64,000 nt of DNA from Faucicola tetraodonis (lineage in GTDB: Bacteria; Pseudomonadota; Gammaproteobacteria; Pseudomonadales; Moraxellaceae): the NCBI GenBank assembly GCA_032017425.1, contig DALZPW010000001.1, one strand, 5' to 3'. This document shows, one piece after another, positions 1 through 9,103 of this stretch. Within the stretch, counting starts at the first letter, position 1, and each line of letters opens with the position of its first letter. A program made the translations under genes and the position numbers. The notes under the pieces were generated by a model. The model was not told where the DNA came from and did no database searches. It worked only from the letters and a program-made list of their open reading frames with translations.

Positions 1-971
1 TGAACCAATTGATGGCGTACCACATCTTTGCTATCAAACCGCGTCACATGAATTTCTTCAATATCCGCCAAGATTTCTAGCGAATGCCGCAAGCCTGACT
101 TGGTGCCACGAGGTAAATCGACCTGTGACATATCGCCCGTGATGACCGCCCGCGAGCCAAAACCCAAACGGGTCAAAAACATTTTCATCTGCTCAGGGGT
201 AGTGTTTTGTGCTTCATCTAAAATCACAAATGAGTTATTTAAGGTACGACCGCGCATGTAGGCGAGAGGGGCTACTTCAATGACTTGTTTTTCAATCAGT
301 TTTGCCACTTTTTCAAACCCTAGCATTTCATATAAAGCGTCATAAAGTGGGCGTAAATAAGGGTCGATTTTTTGGGTCAAATCCCCCGGTAAAAAGCCCA
401 GTTTTTCCCCTGCTTCTACCGCAGGGCGTACAAGCAAAATACGCTCAATCTCATTGCGCTCTAGCATATCGACCGCGCAAGCCACCGCCAAGTAAGTCTT
501 ACCCGTCCCTGCAGGACCTACGCCAAACGAGACATCAGAGAGTAAGATTTTTTTGACATATTGCTGTTGGTTGTAACCGCGGGGAATGATTTTTCCTTTA
601 CGGGTTCTCAAACTAATCGGGGTGAATTCAGTGCTATCGGCGCGCTCGCTGCCATTTGCGCTAGCGGCATCATTCTCTAGCGCTAAATCTTGCTCGCGGC
701 TAAAACTGGTTTGCACGAGCAGATGCAAATCTTCTGGCGAGATGACGTCGTTGCTTTGTGCTTCATCGGCAAGCTGTACCAAGATACGCTCAGCACGCGT
801 GACTGAATCGAGTTCACCTGAAATCACAAAATCGGTTTTGCGTTGGTGAATGTGGACTGACAGACGATGTTCAAGGTACTTAATGTGGTTATTGTATTCG
901 CCCAATAGGGTTTTGAGTTGGTGGGCTTTTAGAGATGATAAATCGACCGTTCTGCTGATGGTATCGCTCAA
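1..971 (-). CDS. phoH: PhoH family ATPase, 3' end outside the window
   Basis: PhoH-like P-loop NTPase, a cytoplasmic protein tied to RNA metabolism and often grouped with ybeY/ybeZ functions. The visible N-terminal ~320 residues show an early nucleic-acid-binding-like region, then Walker A GPAGTGKT and a Walker B-like VILDEAQN, both typical of PhoH. The start is TTG at 971: AAGGAAG lies about 7 nt upstream, an in-frame TAA is 5 codons upstream, and no ATG occurs until well inside the conserved domain. The gene runs off the left edge, so the C-terminus is not visible. Family assignment is firm; the exact role is general family knowledge. Confidence 0.93.
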   Translation of the reverse strand, partial: MSDTISRTVDLSSLKAHQLKTLLGEYNNHIKYLEHRLSVHIHQRKTDFVISGELDSVTRAERILVQLADEAQSNDVISPEDLHLLVQTSFSREQDLALENDAASANGSERADSTEFTPISLRTRKGKIIPRGYNQQQYVKKILLSDVSFGVGPAGTGKTYLAVACAVDMLERNEIERILLVRPAVEAGEKLGFLPGDLTQKIDPYLRPLYDALYEMLGFEKVAKLIEKQVIEVAPLAYMRGRTLNNSFVILDEAQNTTPEQMKMFLTRLGFGSRAVITGDMSQVDLPRGTKSGLRHSLEILADIEEIHVTRFDSKDVVRHQLV

Positions 972-1130
972 GAGTGCTTCCTTTTATGGGTTTTTATAGT
1001 TGTGATAAATCATAAGGTTGAGAGATTAGGGGAGTATGACAGTAACCAATATAATATTTTGGCACGTTGATACTATTATGGTAAATTTCGACGAGATTTC
1101 AAGGCACAAATACACATTTGGCAAATAAGA

Positions 1131-1157
1131 AAGCCAATAACATTAAGTTATTGGCTT
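1131..1157 (-). terminator. Intrinsic terminator after tRNA-Met
   Basis: An 11-bp perfect stem (1131-1141 with 1147-1157) and a 5-nt loop. On the minus strand it is followed by a T-rich tract and lies 9 bp past the tRNA 3' end. T runs on both sides could make it bidirectional. Confidence 0.75.
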
Positions 1158-1165
1158 TTTTGATA

Positions 1166-1242
1166 TGGTGGCGATGAAGAGACTTGAACTCTTGACCTCA
1201 CGATTATGAGTCGTGCGCTCTAACCAGCTGAGCTACATCGCC
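1166..1242 (-). tRNA. tRNA-Met (CAT), elongator type
   Basis: A 77-nt cloverleaf on the minus strand: 7-bp acceptor stem GGCGATG/CATCGCC, D-arm GCTC/GAGC, anticodon stem CACGA/TCGTG with loop CTCATAA (anticodon CAT), T-arm AAGAG/CTCTT with TTCAAGT loop, and an encoded CCA. The 5' end and anticodon arm resemble the E. coli elongator tRNA-Met rather than the initiator. A CAT anticodon could also be tRNA-Ile2 after lysidine modification, which is less likely here. Confidence 0.93.
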
Positions 1243-1281
1243 ATGTAGGATAGACATTTTGTGTCTGTCTTGTGGTCGCAT

Positions 1282-1310
1282 ATTATGCGTATTTCGACCT
1301 ATCTCGTCAA
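1282..1310 (-). promoter_or_regulatory. Sigma-70-type promoter of tRNA-Met
   Basis: On the minus strand TTGACG (-35, 1305-1310) and CATAAT (-10, 1282-1287) are separated by exactly 17 bp. This places the start about 33 nt upstream of the mature tRNA. Each hexamer has 5 of 6 consensus bases. Confidence 0.7.
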
Positions 1311-1372
1311 GGATAATCTGCAATTTTTTTCAAAAATTTAGCGTTTCGTCTGCACGGTGTATCGCCAATGTG

Positions 1373-2860
1373 TTAACGAGCATTTTTAAAAGCGGTTGCT
1401 GCTTCATCAAAACGTGCCATGACTTTGTCAGATGCGGGCGTTAACAGCGACACCACATAGATAGCAATCATGCCTAAAATAAAACCTGGTACGATTTCAT
1501 AAAGACTACTACCGGTTAATGGTTTCCAAGCGATGACCGTCAACGCGCCTACAAGCATACCCGCCAACGCGCCTGTCCCAGTCATACGTCGCCAAAATAA
1601 CGACATCAATACCACAGGACCAAACGCCGCGCCAAAACCTGCCCAAGCATACGAGACCAATCCCAACACTTTGCTGTCTGGGTTTTGGGCAATGACAATG
1701 GCAATCGCTGAGACCAAAAGCACCATGAAGCGACCAATCCAAACCAGCTCTTTTTGCGTGGCAGTAGGGCGAATAAACCCTTTATAAAAATCTTCTGTAA
1801 TCGCGCTTGAGCATACCAATAATTGACAGCTTAGGGTACTCATGACCGCCGCCAAAATAGCCGACAATACCACACCGACAATCCAAGGGTTAAATAACAA
1901 TTGTGCCAAACCGATAAAGATACGCTCGTTGTTATCTTTTAAGATGGCAGTTTGCTCAGGATGCACCGTCATATAGGCAAGCCCAAAATAACCGACCGCC
2001 ACCGCGCCTGCTAGGCATAAAATCATCCAAGTCATACCGATACGGCGGGCATTATTTAGTGATTTGACCGAATTTGCCGCCATAAAACGCGCCAAAATAT
2101 GCGGCTGACCAAAATAACCCAAGCCCCACGCAGCCGCACTGATGATACCGACCAATGAAGTACCAAACAGCAAGTTACCGTAGTTTTTGTTATTTGCCTG
2201 TGCCGCCATACTGACCGCCGCATGAATTTCATCCATACCGCCTAAGTTTAAATAAACCATGATGGGCGCAAATACCAGCGCAAAAATCATCAAACTTGCC
2301 TGAATAGTATCTGTCCAGCTTACCGCCAAAAATCCTCCAATAAAGGTATAGATAATGGTGGCAAAAGCCCCTAGCCACATAGCCGTGGCATAGTCAATTT
2401 CAAACAAGCTTTCAAATAGCCGCGCACCTGCGACAATGCCTGAGGCACAATAAATGGTAAAGAAAAACAAAATAATCGCCGCTGAAGCAATTTTAATCAA
2501 TTGATTGTTGGCGCCAAAGCGGTGGTGAAAGTATTCAGGCAAAGTTAGCGCATTGTTATTAAACTCAGTATGCACCCGCAGTCGACCCGCCACTAAAAGC
2601 CAGTTAAAATACGCACCAATCACCAAGCCAATTGCAATCCAAGATTCACTCAGCCCCGATACATAAATCGCCCCAGGTAACCCCATCAGCAGCCATCCTG
2701 ACATATCTGACGCACCCGCCGACATCGCGGTCACAAAACTGCCCAGACTACGACCACCCAAAATATAGTCATCAAAGTTACGCGTGGCAAAATATGCCGC
2801 AAACCCGATGCCCAATACCAAAATCAAATACAACGTAAATGTAATATAAACGGGTGTCAT
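1373..2860 (-). CDS. putP: Sodium/proline symporter
   Basis: Inner-membrane Na+/proline symporter of the SSS family, importing proline as a nutrient or osmolyte. The 495-residue length and about 13 hydrophobic segments fit PutP. The N-terminal GGRSLGSFVTAMSAGASDMSG region and the later AAVMSTLSCQLLVCSSAITEDFYK block are characteristic of the family's substrate and sodium site helices. The start chosen is the ATG at 2860, preceded by AGGAG at 7 nt. A longer reading from 2890 lacks a ribosome-binding site. It appears monocistronic, and no putA lies nearby in this window. Confidence 0.93.
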   Translation of the reverse strand: MTPVYITFTLYLILVLGIGFAAYFATRNFDDYILGGRSLGSFVTAMSAGASDMSGWLLMGLPGAIYVSGLSESWIAIGLVIGAYFNWLLVAGRLRVHTEFNNNALTLPEYFHHRFGANNQLIKIASAAIILFFFTIYCASGIVAGARLFESLFEIDYATAMWLGAFATIIYTFIGGFLAVSWTDTIQASLMIFALVFAPIMVYLNLGGMDEIHAAVSMAAQANNKNYGNLLFGTSLVGIISAAAWGLGYFGQPHILARFMAANSVKSLNNARRIGMTWMILCLAGAVAVGYFGLAYMTVHPEQTAILKDNNERIFIGLAQLLFNPWIVGVVLSAILAAVMSTLSCQLLVCSSAITEDFYKGFIRPTATQKELVWIGRFMVLLVSAIAIVIAQNPDSKVLGLVSYAWAGFGAAFGPVVLMSLFWRRMTGTGALAGMLVGALTVIAWKPLTGSSLYEIVPGFILGMIAIYVVSLLTPASDKVMARFDEAATAFKNAR

Positions 2861-3011
2861 CCCATCACTCCTAAGGTCATCCCGATTCAAGGTAATAAAA
2901 CCACTAAAAATTGATAGCAGTCATAGAGATTTTACGTGGCATCACACGCTAATCGACATCCTGATAGATACCATCTAATAACGAAAAGTCACATTGTAGA
3001 AAAATTTTAGG

Positions 3012-3043
3012 CATAAAAAAAGGATAATCGCTGTGATTATCCT
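3012..3043 (-). terminator. Intrinsic terminator of trmB
   Basis: A perfect 8-bp stem (3022-3029 with 3035-3042), a 5-nt loop and, on the minus strand, a run of seven T. It lies 27 bp past the trmB stop. Confidence 0.85.
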
Positions 3044-3069
3044 GTTTATGGCATAAAATTGTCAACGCG

Positions 3070-3906
3070 CTAAACTTTGCGATACATAATGTCATAAATA
3101 GCGCGACCTTCCTCTATACCGCGTTTTTCAAATTTAGTCAGTGGGCGAAAATCGGGACGTGGCAGAAAGTTACCTATACCTTCGCTGTTTTTGCCTTCTA
3201 CATTTTCAAACGCGGTTAAACTATCCATGACTTCAATCATCCAGTGGGCATAATGTTCCCAATCGGTGGCAGCATGAAACATGCCGCCTTTTTTAAGCAC
3301 CCGTTCCACCACCCTCATGCGATCGGCACTGACAAAACGGCGTTTGTAATGGCGCTTTTTTTGCCAAGGGTCTGGGAAATACAACTGCAGCGTGTCAATA
3401 TGCGCCGCTGGTAATTGCTGCATCAGGGCAATGGCATCGCCACTGATGAGTTTGAGGTTATTGAGACCCAGTTCCCCTGCCAAAAATGCACAATTACCCA
3501 GTCCTGCCTCATGCACTTCAATGCCGACAAAGTTTCGTGTTGGGTCATTTTTTGCCATTTCCACCAAGCTTGTGCCCATACCAAAGCCGATTTCGAGTGT
3601 CAAAGGCGCATCAGGGTTTGAAAATAGCTCACGCAAATTGGTTATACCACCGATATCCATTGCTTGAATTGCATCCAAATTGGGCTGGACAAAAAAATGG
3701 GCAAAGTCTGACTGTAACCCAGCTTCTGCCTTTTTGCCCACATGGGTTTTGCGCTTCATAAAAGTTTGAATGGCGCGATAGTGCGGGGATAAAGAGTTTT
3801 CATCGCTCGGTTGTGGGGCAGTGGATGGATTGGGAGAAAGGCATTGGGCATCGGGTTTAGCCGCATCGACTGTCTCAGAAGTTTGGGTATGTTGGGGTGT
3901 CATCAT
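3070..3906 (-). CDS. trmB: tRNA (guanine-N7-)-methyltransferase
   Basis: Makes m7G46 in the tRNA variable loop using SAM. The core has the class I SAM motif LEIGFGMGTSLVEMA, the VGIEVHEAGLG block and the catalytic LYFPDPWQKKRHYKRR segment typical of TrmB. At about 278 residues it is longer than E. coli TrmB (239) because of a polar Thr/Ser/Pro-rich N-terminal extension of roughly 60 residues. The start is uncertain: tandem ATGs at 3906 and 3903 are used here. A TTG at 3978 would extend the frame, but it overlaps a TATAAT box at 3959-3964 that probably belongs to this gene's promoter. Function is certain; the exact N-terminus is not. Confidence 0.92.
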   Translation of the reverse strand: MMTPQHTQTSETVDAAKPDAQCLSPNPSTAPQPSDENSLSPHYRAIQTFMKRKTHVGKKAEAGLQSDFAHFFVQPNLDAIQAMDIGGITNLRELFSNPDAPLTLEIGFGMGTSLVEMAKNDPTRNFVGIEVHEAGLGNCAFLAGELGLNNLKLISGDAIALMQQLPAAHIDTLQLYFPDPWQKKRHYKRRFVSADRMRVVERVLKKGGMFHAATDWEHYAHWMIEVMDSLTAFENVEGKNSEGIGNFLPRPDFRPLTKFEKRGIEEGRAIYDIMYRKV

Positions 3907-3958
3907 TTGCAAAAATCGTAGTTGGTGTGATAAAGGGTGGTTGTGATAAAATTCGGCT

Positions 3959-3964
3959 ATTATA
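3959..3964 (-). promoter_or_regulatory. Candidate -10 box of trmB
   Basis: A perfect TATAAT on the minus strand about 53 bp upstream of the trmB ATG. No convincing -35 hexamer is present at 17 bp (TTTTAC), so only the -10 element is claimed. Confidence 0.4.
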
Positions 3965-4030
3965 AGTGAAAACCCCAAAAAGTAAAAACCTCAACAAGTG
4001 AAAACAACCAATGGATAATCCCTAATCGCC

Positions 4031-4978
4031 ATGTTATTTCTTGAAAAAACATCACCGCCGCCATTTTGGCAGCCACAGCTAACTGATAAACAGCGTCTGA
4101 TGTATGACAAAGCCTTTATCGGCAATCGTTCACAGGCGTATTATCTCAAGCGTTTTGCCCAGTTTGATCAGGCAGGGCGACTGACGGCAAAGTGGCATTG
4201 GGCAGGTTTTTTGATGACGTTTCCTTGGCTGTTATACCGTAAGCGATTCTTAGATAGCATTGTCTATTCGGTGGCGGGATGGTCATTTATTCAGCTCAAT
4301 GTCACCATCATTTTGGTGGCGATAGAGTATTTATTGATACGCAATCTTGATGAAGTGATTCGTATGCCGCTACGTATTGGCATTGGGCTTGCGATTTGGC
4401 TGTTTTGGTCGGTAATGGTAGCACGTTGGAGCGATGCTTATTATTATCGGATGGCGCGCCGTGAAATCGCCGATGCCATTGAAATGTATCCGCGGGATGA
4501 GGAAAAACAGCTGGCGCATATCCGCAGGCACGGCGGTGTAAGTTTGGTGGGTTTGGCGCTGGCGTTTGGGTTTTATGCGTTTTCTTTGTTTGTGATTCAA
4601 GTGCAGTTTTTGCCGATTTATGCCAAACAAAAAGCCAATGCCACGCTGTTTGAAGTGCTTGATATCGTAGAAAGCGCACAGGGGCGAGTCGATGCCATCT
4701 ACAAAGCCACCGGTCAATGTCCTGTCAATACACCGCTAAGCACAGATAACCAAAAAGTGGTGTTAAAAGTGCTGACGCAAGCAGAAAGCATTCCAACTGA
4801 CAGTCATTGCATGATTCAAGCGACAGTACGAGGCGTGCCGTTTCCCAATCGCTGGCTCAATGGTCAGACGCTGACCATGTATCGTATTGGCGATAGTAAA
4901 GTCGATGGTAGTTGGGGCTGTATCACCTCACTCAACCGCAAACAAATTCCCAAACAGTGTATGCTTGCCGAGCGCTGA
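4031..4978 (+). CDS. DUF2628 membrane protein with pilin-like C-terminus
   Basis: A 315-residue protein of unknown function. Residues ~30-150 match the DUF2628 pattern: the YYLKRFAQFDQAGRLTAKWHW block, then hydrophobic segments around residues 55-70, 78-100, 112-130 and 170-195. The last ~110 residues look soluble and resemble the C-terminal part of type IV pilins of Moraxella/Acinetobacter: a helix, a GQCPVN motif, then G-SWGC...QC, with four cysteines able to form disulfides. The hydrophobic helix just before it could act like a pilin stalk. It is divergent from trmB and ends at a shared terminator with htpG. The pilin resemblance is by eye and uncertain. Confidence 0.75.
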   Translation: MLFLEKTSPPPFWQPQLTDKQRLMYDKAFIGNRSQAYYLKRFAQFDQAGRLTAKWHWAGFLMTFPWLLYRKRFLDSIVYSVAGWSFIQLNVTIILVAIEYLLIRNLDEVIRMPLRIGIGLAIWLFWSVMVARWSDAYYYRMARREIADAIEMYPRDEEKQLAHIRRHGGVSLVGLALAFGFYAFSLFVIQVQFLPIYAKQKANATLFEVLDIVESAQGRVDAIYKATGQCPVNTPLSTDNQKVVLKVLTQAESIPTDSHCMIQATVRGVPFPNRWLNGQTLTMYRIGDSKVDGSWGCITSLNRKQIPKQCMLAER

Positions 4979-5035
4979 TAAAATAGTGGAGCTTACAACC
5001 ACTAGCCGATGCGATGGCGGTAGTTTTCAAAAAAG

Positions 5036-5074
5036 ACCGAAGCCTAAGTAACAGCCTAGGCTTCGGTTTTTGTT
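5036..5074. terminator. Bidirectional terminator between the DUF2628 gene and htpG
   Basis: A perfect 11-bp GC-rich stem (5036-5046 with 5057-5067), a 10-nt loop and T-rich tracts on either side. It sits between two convergent genes. Confidence 0.85.
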
Positions 5075-5106
5075 TATCAGTTTTATTTTGAAGCCAGCAA
5101 AATAAC

Positions 5107-7077
5107 TTACTTCATCAACAACGCATTGACGCGTTTTAGATAAGCGGCCGGGTCTTCAAGCTGACCGCCTTCGGCAAGTAATGCTTGGTCAAAAATCACT
5201 TGCGCGAGGTCATCGAACTGCTCCGCGCTTTCCAATTTTTGAATGAGCGGATGGTTTGGGTTGACTTCCAAAATTGGTTTGCTCTCTGGCACAGGCTGAC
5301 CCATTTGTTTGAGCATTTGCATCATCTGTGGTGATAGTTCACCATCCGCAGTAACGAGCAGAGCAGGGCTATCCACCAAACGATTTGACACGCGCACATC
5401 TTTAGCCCGGCTACCCAACACGCCTTTGAGTTTTTCTACCACAGGCTTGAAGGTTTCTTCCGCTTTTTTGGCTTCTTCTTTTTCGGCTTCATCGGTCAAA
5501 TCGCCCAAGTCTACCGCGCCTTTGGCGATGTTTTGTAGCGGTGTGCCATCGTATTCAAACATAAAGTTCATTGCCCATTCATCAACGGGGTTGGTCATTA
5601 AGATGACTTCAATGCCTTTTTTCTTGAACACTTCAAGTTGCGGACTGGCTTTGGCGGCGGCAAGGTTTTCAGCTGTTAGATAATAAATCGCCTTTTGACC
5701 GTCTTTCATACGGCCTTTATAGTCGTCAAAGCTGGTGACCACATTGTCATCAGTGGTAGTGGCATAGCGCAATAATTTGGCAATTTTATCCCTATTGCTT
5801 TGGTCTTCACCCAAGCCTTCTTTTAAGACGTTGCCAAATTCAGCATAAAACTGTTGGTATTTTTCTTGCTTTTCGGCTTCATCGCTATTGGCTAGACTAG
5901 CTAGCACGGTCAATATACGGCGAGCGTTACCATCGCGGATAGATTTGACATCGCGAGACTCTTGCAGGATTTCACGGCTGACATTAAGCGGTAAATCAGC
6001 GGTATCAATCACCCCTTTGACAAAACGCAAATACATCGGCAATAACTGCTCGGCATCATCCATAATAAATACACGTTTGACGTACAGTTTTAGACCGTGT
6101 TTTTGCTCACGTTGGTACAGGTCAAACGGCGCTTTTTTAGGGATATATAGCAGCTGGGTATATTGTAGACGTCCTTCGACACGGTTGTGCGTCCAAGTTA
6201 GCGGCTCATCATAGTCATAGGTAAGATTTTTATAAAATTCTTGATACTCTTCGTCTTCAATTTCTGAAGGTGAGCGCGTCCATAGGGCATTGGCTTGGTT
6301 GATGGTTTCCCATTCGTCAGTGGTTATCATTTGACCTTGGGGCATCTCACCTTTGGCAGTTTCGCCCCCTGCTTCTGCATTAGCAGTTTTTTGCGCGTCA
6401 GTGAGTTCTTCTTCTTGCCAAACTTCTTTGCGCATTTGGATGGGCAAGCTGATATGGTCAGAGTATTTATTGACTAAAGATTTGATTTTGTGGCGGTCAA
6501 GGTATTCGCTGTGTTCATCGGTGATATGTAAAATCACGGTCGTGCCACGGGTAGGCTTTTCGATGGTTTCGGTGGTAAATTCACCGGTACCGTCTGAAAC
6601 CCAGCGTACGCCTTGGCTGGCAGGCTCACCTGCTTTACGAGATTCCACCGTGATGGTGTCCGCTACGATAAAACCCGAATAAAACCCCACCCCAAATTGA
6701 CCAATCAAATTGCCGTCTTGTTTTTGTGCATCGGATAATTTTTCTAAGAAAGCTTTGGTGCCTGATTTGGCAATAGTACCTAAATGCTCTACGGCATCGG
6801 CTTCATTCATACCGATACCATTGTCGATAAAGCTGATGGTTTTGGCATCTTTATCAATATCGATGCGAATGCGTAGTTCACTGTCACCTTCATACAGCGC
6901 GTCGTTTTGATTGCCTTCAAAACGCAACTTGTCACAGGCATCAGACGCATTTGAGACCAGCTCACGCACAAAGATATCCGCATTGGAGTAAAGCGAGTGG
7001 GTGACTAGATGTAATAGTTGCGCGACTTCCGCTTCAAAGCTATGTTTTTTTGGCTCAGGCTTGTTTGAATCTGCCAT
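5107..7077 (-). CDS. htpG: Molecular chaperone HtpG (bacterial Hsp90)
   Basis: A cytosolic ATP-dependent chaperone that acts with DnaK on late folding clients. At 656 residues it is near the family length (624 in E. coli). The N-terminal GHKL ATPase has ELVSNASDACDKLR (Mg/ATP Asn), DNGIGM, and GQFGVGFYSGFIVAD. The middle domain carries LPLNVSREILQ with the catalytic Arg, followed by the dimerisation domain. A charged insertion around residues 215-250 is moderately longer than usual. AGGAG precedes the ATG. A heat-shock-type promoter lies about 65 bp upstream. The gene is monocistronic. Confidence 0.97.
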   Translation of the reverse strand: MADSNKPEPKKHSFEAEVAQLLHLVTHSLYSNADIFVRELVSNASDACDKLRFEGNQNDALYEGDSELRIRIDIDKDAKTISFIDNGIGMNEADAVEHLGTIAKSGTKAFLEKLSDAQKQDGNLIGQFGVGFYSGFIVADTITVESRKAGEPASQGVRWVSDGTGEFTTETIEKPTRGTTVILHITDEHSEYLDRHKIKSLVNKYSDHISLPIQMRKEVWQEEELTDAQKTANAEAGGETAKGEMPQGQMITTDEWETINQANALWTRSPSEIEDEEYQEFYKNLTYDYDEPLTWTHNRVEGRLQYTQLLYIPKKAPFDLYQREQKHGLKLYVKRVFIMDDAEQLLPMYLRFVKGVIDTADLPLNVSREILQESRDVKSIRDGNARRILTVLASLANSDEAEKQEKYQQFYAEFGNVLKEGLGEDQSNRDKIAKLLRYATTTDDNVVTSFDDYKGRMKDGQKAIYYLTAENLAAAKASPQLEVFKKKGIEVILMTNPVDEWAMNFMFEYDGTPLQNIAKGAVDLGDLTDEAEKEEAKKAEETFKPVVEKLKGVLGSRAKDVRVSNRLVDSPALLVTADGELSPQMMQMLKQMGQPVPESKPILEVNPNHPLIQKLESAEQFDDLAQVIFDQALLAEGGQLEDPAAYLKRVNALLMK

Positions 7078-7140
7078 AGTAAGTAACTCCTAAAAGTAAG
7101 AATAAAAATAATTAACCCAATTTATGATGGTTCGTTGTCA

Positions 7141-7170
7141 TAGTTAGGGTGAGTCTAAAACTATTTCAAG
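7141..7170 (-). promoter_or_regulatory. Candidate sigma-32 (heat-shock) promoter of htpG
   Basis: On the minus strand CTTGAAA (7164-7170) matches the RpoH -35 exactly. After 14 bp it is followed by CCCTAACTA (7141-7149), which resembles the RpoH -10 CCCCATnTA with two mismatches. Position and spacing suit heat-shock control of htpG. Confidence 0.65.
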
Positions 7171-7257
7171 CACAAGCGGCACAATTTTTTAATTTTTAAA
7201 AAATGAAAACAATGATGCAAGCAGGGTTTAAATATTCAATAATTAAATGACCAATAA

Positions 7258-7285
7258 AAAGCCGAGCATACTTATACTCGGCTTT
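7258..7285 (-). terminator. Intrinsic terminator of ispH
   Basis: A 9-bp stem AAAGCCGAG/CTCGGCTTT (7258-7266 with 7277-7285) followed on the minus strand by TTTATTG. It lies 30 bp past the ispH stop. Confidence 0.78.
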
Positions 7286-7315
7286 ACTTGCCATCTATCC
7301 GATACTATATCTCTT

Positions 7316-8284
7316 TTAAATCTTGGATTCACTAGGATTAGACAGTTGGGGTGAGCGCAACGCTTTGGGCAAGCTAAAGGTCACGTTTTCCAAAATACCG
7401 GATAATTCTTCAGGTTTTTCGCCGCCCCAGGATTGTAAGGTATCTAACACTTCTTGAATCAATACTTCAGGCGCGGATGCACCCGCAGTCACGCCTACCG
7501 TATCCACGCCTGCAAACCAGTCTTTTTGCATTTCGCCGGCATTATCAATCAAATGCGCTTTGGCGCCCAAGCGCTCCGCGAGTTCACGCAGGCGGTTGGA
7601 GTTGGATGAATTGGGTGAGCCCACCACTAACACCACTTGACAACGCGCCGCAAGCTCCTTGACCGCATCTTGACGGTTTTGGGTGGCATAACAAATATCA
7701 TCTTTACGCGGCGCATGGATTTTTGGGAATTTATTTTTTAGCGCATCAATCACTTCTGCGGTGTCATCCATCGATAGGGTGGTTTGGGTGACAAAAGCCA
7801 AATCAGTATCAGTCGGTAAATCCAGGTTGGCAACATCTACCACATCTTCAATTAAGTGAATACGCCCACCGTATTGTGGATCGAAGCGTCCCATCGTGCC
7901 TTCTACTTCTGGGTGACCGGCATGACCAATCAACACCGCATCTACGCCTGTTTTGGCAAATTTATTGACTTCGATATGGACTTTGGTAACCAGTGGGCAA
8001 GTGGCATCAAACACGGTCAAATCACGGCGTTCGGCTTCATCTTCCACCGCTTTGGAGACGCCATGCGCTGAAAAAATCACAATCGCCCCATCCGGCACTT
8101 CATCCAACTCTTCGACAAATACCGCACCGCGATTGGCCAGGTCTTCTACCACAAACTTGTTGTGGACCACTTCATGGCGTACATAAATAGGCGGTTCAAA
8201 GCGCTCAAGGCAGACATTGACGATTTCGATGGCTCTATCGACCCCAGCACAAAAACCACGAGGATTGGCGAGTAAAATTTTCAT
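7316..8284 (-). CDS. ispH: 4-hydroxy-3-methylbut-2-enyl diphosphate reductase
   Basis: The last step of the MEP isoprenoid pathway: an iron-sulfur enzyme reducing HMBPP to IPP and DMAPP. Its 322 residues match the family. The N-terminal ANPRGFCAGVDRAI supplies the first cluster Cys. Two further conserved Cys lie in FDATCPLVTKVH and in DDICYATQNRQ; VGSPNSSNSNRL is the diphosphate-binding loop and TAGASAPE is conserved. It stands alone between htpG and gmk and has its own terminator. The assignment is secure. Confidence 0.97.
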   Translation of the reverse strand: MKILLANPRGFCAGVDRAIEIVNVCLERFEPPIYVRHEVVHNKFVVEDLANRGAVFVEELDEVPDGAIVIFSAHGVSKAVEDEAERRDLTVFDATCPLVTKVHIEVNKFAKTGVDAVLIGHAGHPEVEGTMGRFDPQYGGRIHLIEDVVDVANLDLPTDTDLAFVTQTTLSMDDTAEVIDALKNKFPKIHAPRKDDICYATQNRQDAVKELAARCQVVLVVGSPNSSNSNRLRELAERLGAKAHLIDNAGEMQKDWFAGVDTVGVTAGASAPEVLIQEVLDTLQSWGGEKPEELSGILENVTFSLPKALRSPQLSNPSESKI

Positions 8285-8407
8285 AATGCAGTTCTTCAGT
8301 CATTGATGATTCATGTGGCTAGTTTACCATGAGTTCATACACGCAAAATATGTTAAACGTAAAAAATCAGCGAATCGGTATTGAAAGGCTAAATTACGCA
8401 GAAATTG

Positions 8408-8424
8408 TTAGCAAAAATTGCTAA
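8408..8424. repeat. 17-bp perfect inverted repeat upstream of gmk
   Basis: TTAGCAA and TTGCTAA are separated by AAA, 57 bp before the gmk start codon in the ispH-gmk divergent region. It could be a small operator. No regulator is identifiable. Confidence 0.4.
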
Positions 8425-8480
8425 AATAGCCGATTCAAAAATGGCTACTACCCACTTCATCAAACCCCTAAGGATATGTC

Positions 8481-9098
8481 ATGACCAAAGGCTCATTATT
8501 TATCATCACCGCAGCAAGCGGTACTGGCAAAACATCGCTGGTCAAACAGCTGATTGCAACGACCAATGACTTGGCGGTTAGTATCTCGCATTCGACTCGC
8601 AAGCCACGTCCTGGTGAGATTGATGGGCAGCATTATCATTTTGTCAGCCGCGAGATATTTGCTGATATGATTAAGCAAGGTGAATTTTTGGAGCATGCTG
8701 AAGTGTTTGAAAACTACTATGGTACCGCCCAGTCCACAGTAGAATTTATGCTGAGCAATGGCTTAGATGTCATCTTAGAAATCGACTGGCAGGGCGCGCT
8801 GCAAGTGCAAAAATTGCGTCCCGATGCCACGACCATTTTTATCCTACCGCCCGACCGCCAATCGCTGCGCCAACGGCTTTCCAATCGCGGACAAGACAGT
8901 CAAGAGGTGATTGAAAGACGTCTTGCCGGTTCGGTCAATGAAATGTCGCAATACGTGAATTTTGATTATGTGGTGATTAATGACAATTTCGACGTGGCAT
9001 TAGCGGAGTTAAAATCAATCATCATCGCCAATCGTTTGACACTCGTTAAACAGCAAGAGCGCCACGCTGGCCGTATTGAGCAGCTATTGTCTGAATAG
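8481..9098 (+). CDS. gmk: Guanylate kinase
   Basis: Phosphorylates GMP to GDP with ATP, an essential step of purine nucleotide supply. The protein is 205 residues, the standard length. The P-loop is AASGTGKTSL. The GMP-binding region holds SISHSTRKPRPGEIDGQHYHFV and the conserved YGT and EIDWQGA motifs. AAGGATATGTC precedes the ATG. It is convergent with the LysR-type gene, with only 5 bp between the two stop codons and no hairpin terminator between them. A weak 9-bp repeat overlaps the stop (9089-9106). Confidence 0.97.
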   Translation: MTKGSLFIITAASGTGKTSLVKQLIATTNDLAVSISHSTRKPRPGEIDGQHYHFVSREIFADMIKQGEFLEHAEVFENYYGTAQSTVEFMLSNGLDVILEIDWQGALQVQKLRPDATTIFILPPDRQSLRQRLSNRGQDSQEVIERRLAGSVNEMSQYVNFDYVVINDNFDVALAELKSIIIANRLTLVKQQERHAGRIEQLLSE

Positions 9099-9103
9099 TC
9101 TAA

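Noticed and set aside
3907..3978. N-terminal extension of trmB from a TTG codon
   Set aside because: It would place a TATAAT box inside the coding region, and no ribosome-binding site precedes it.
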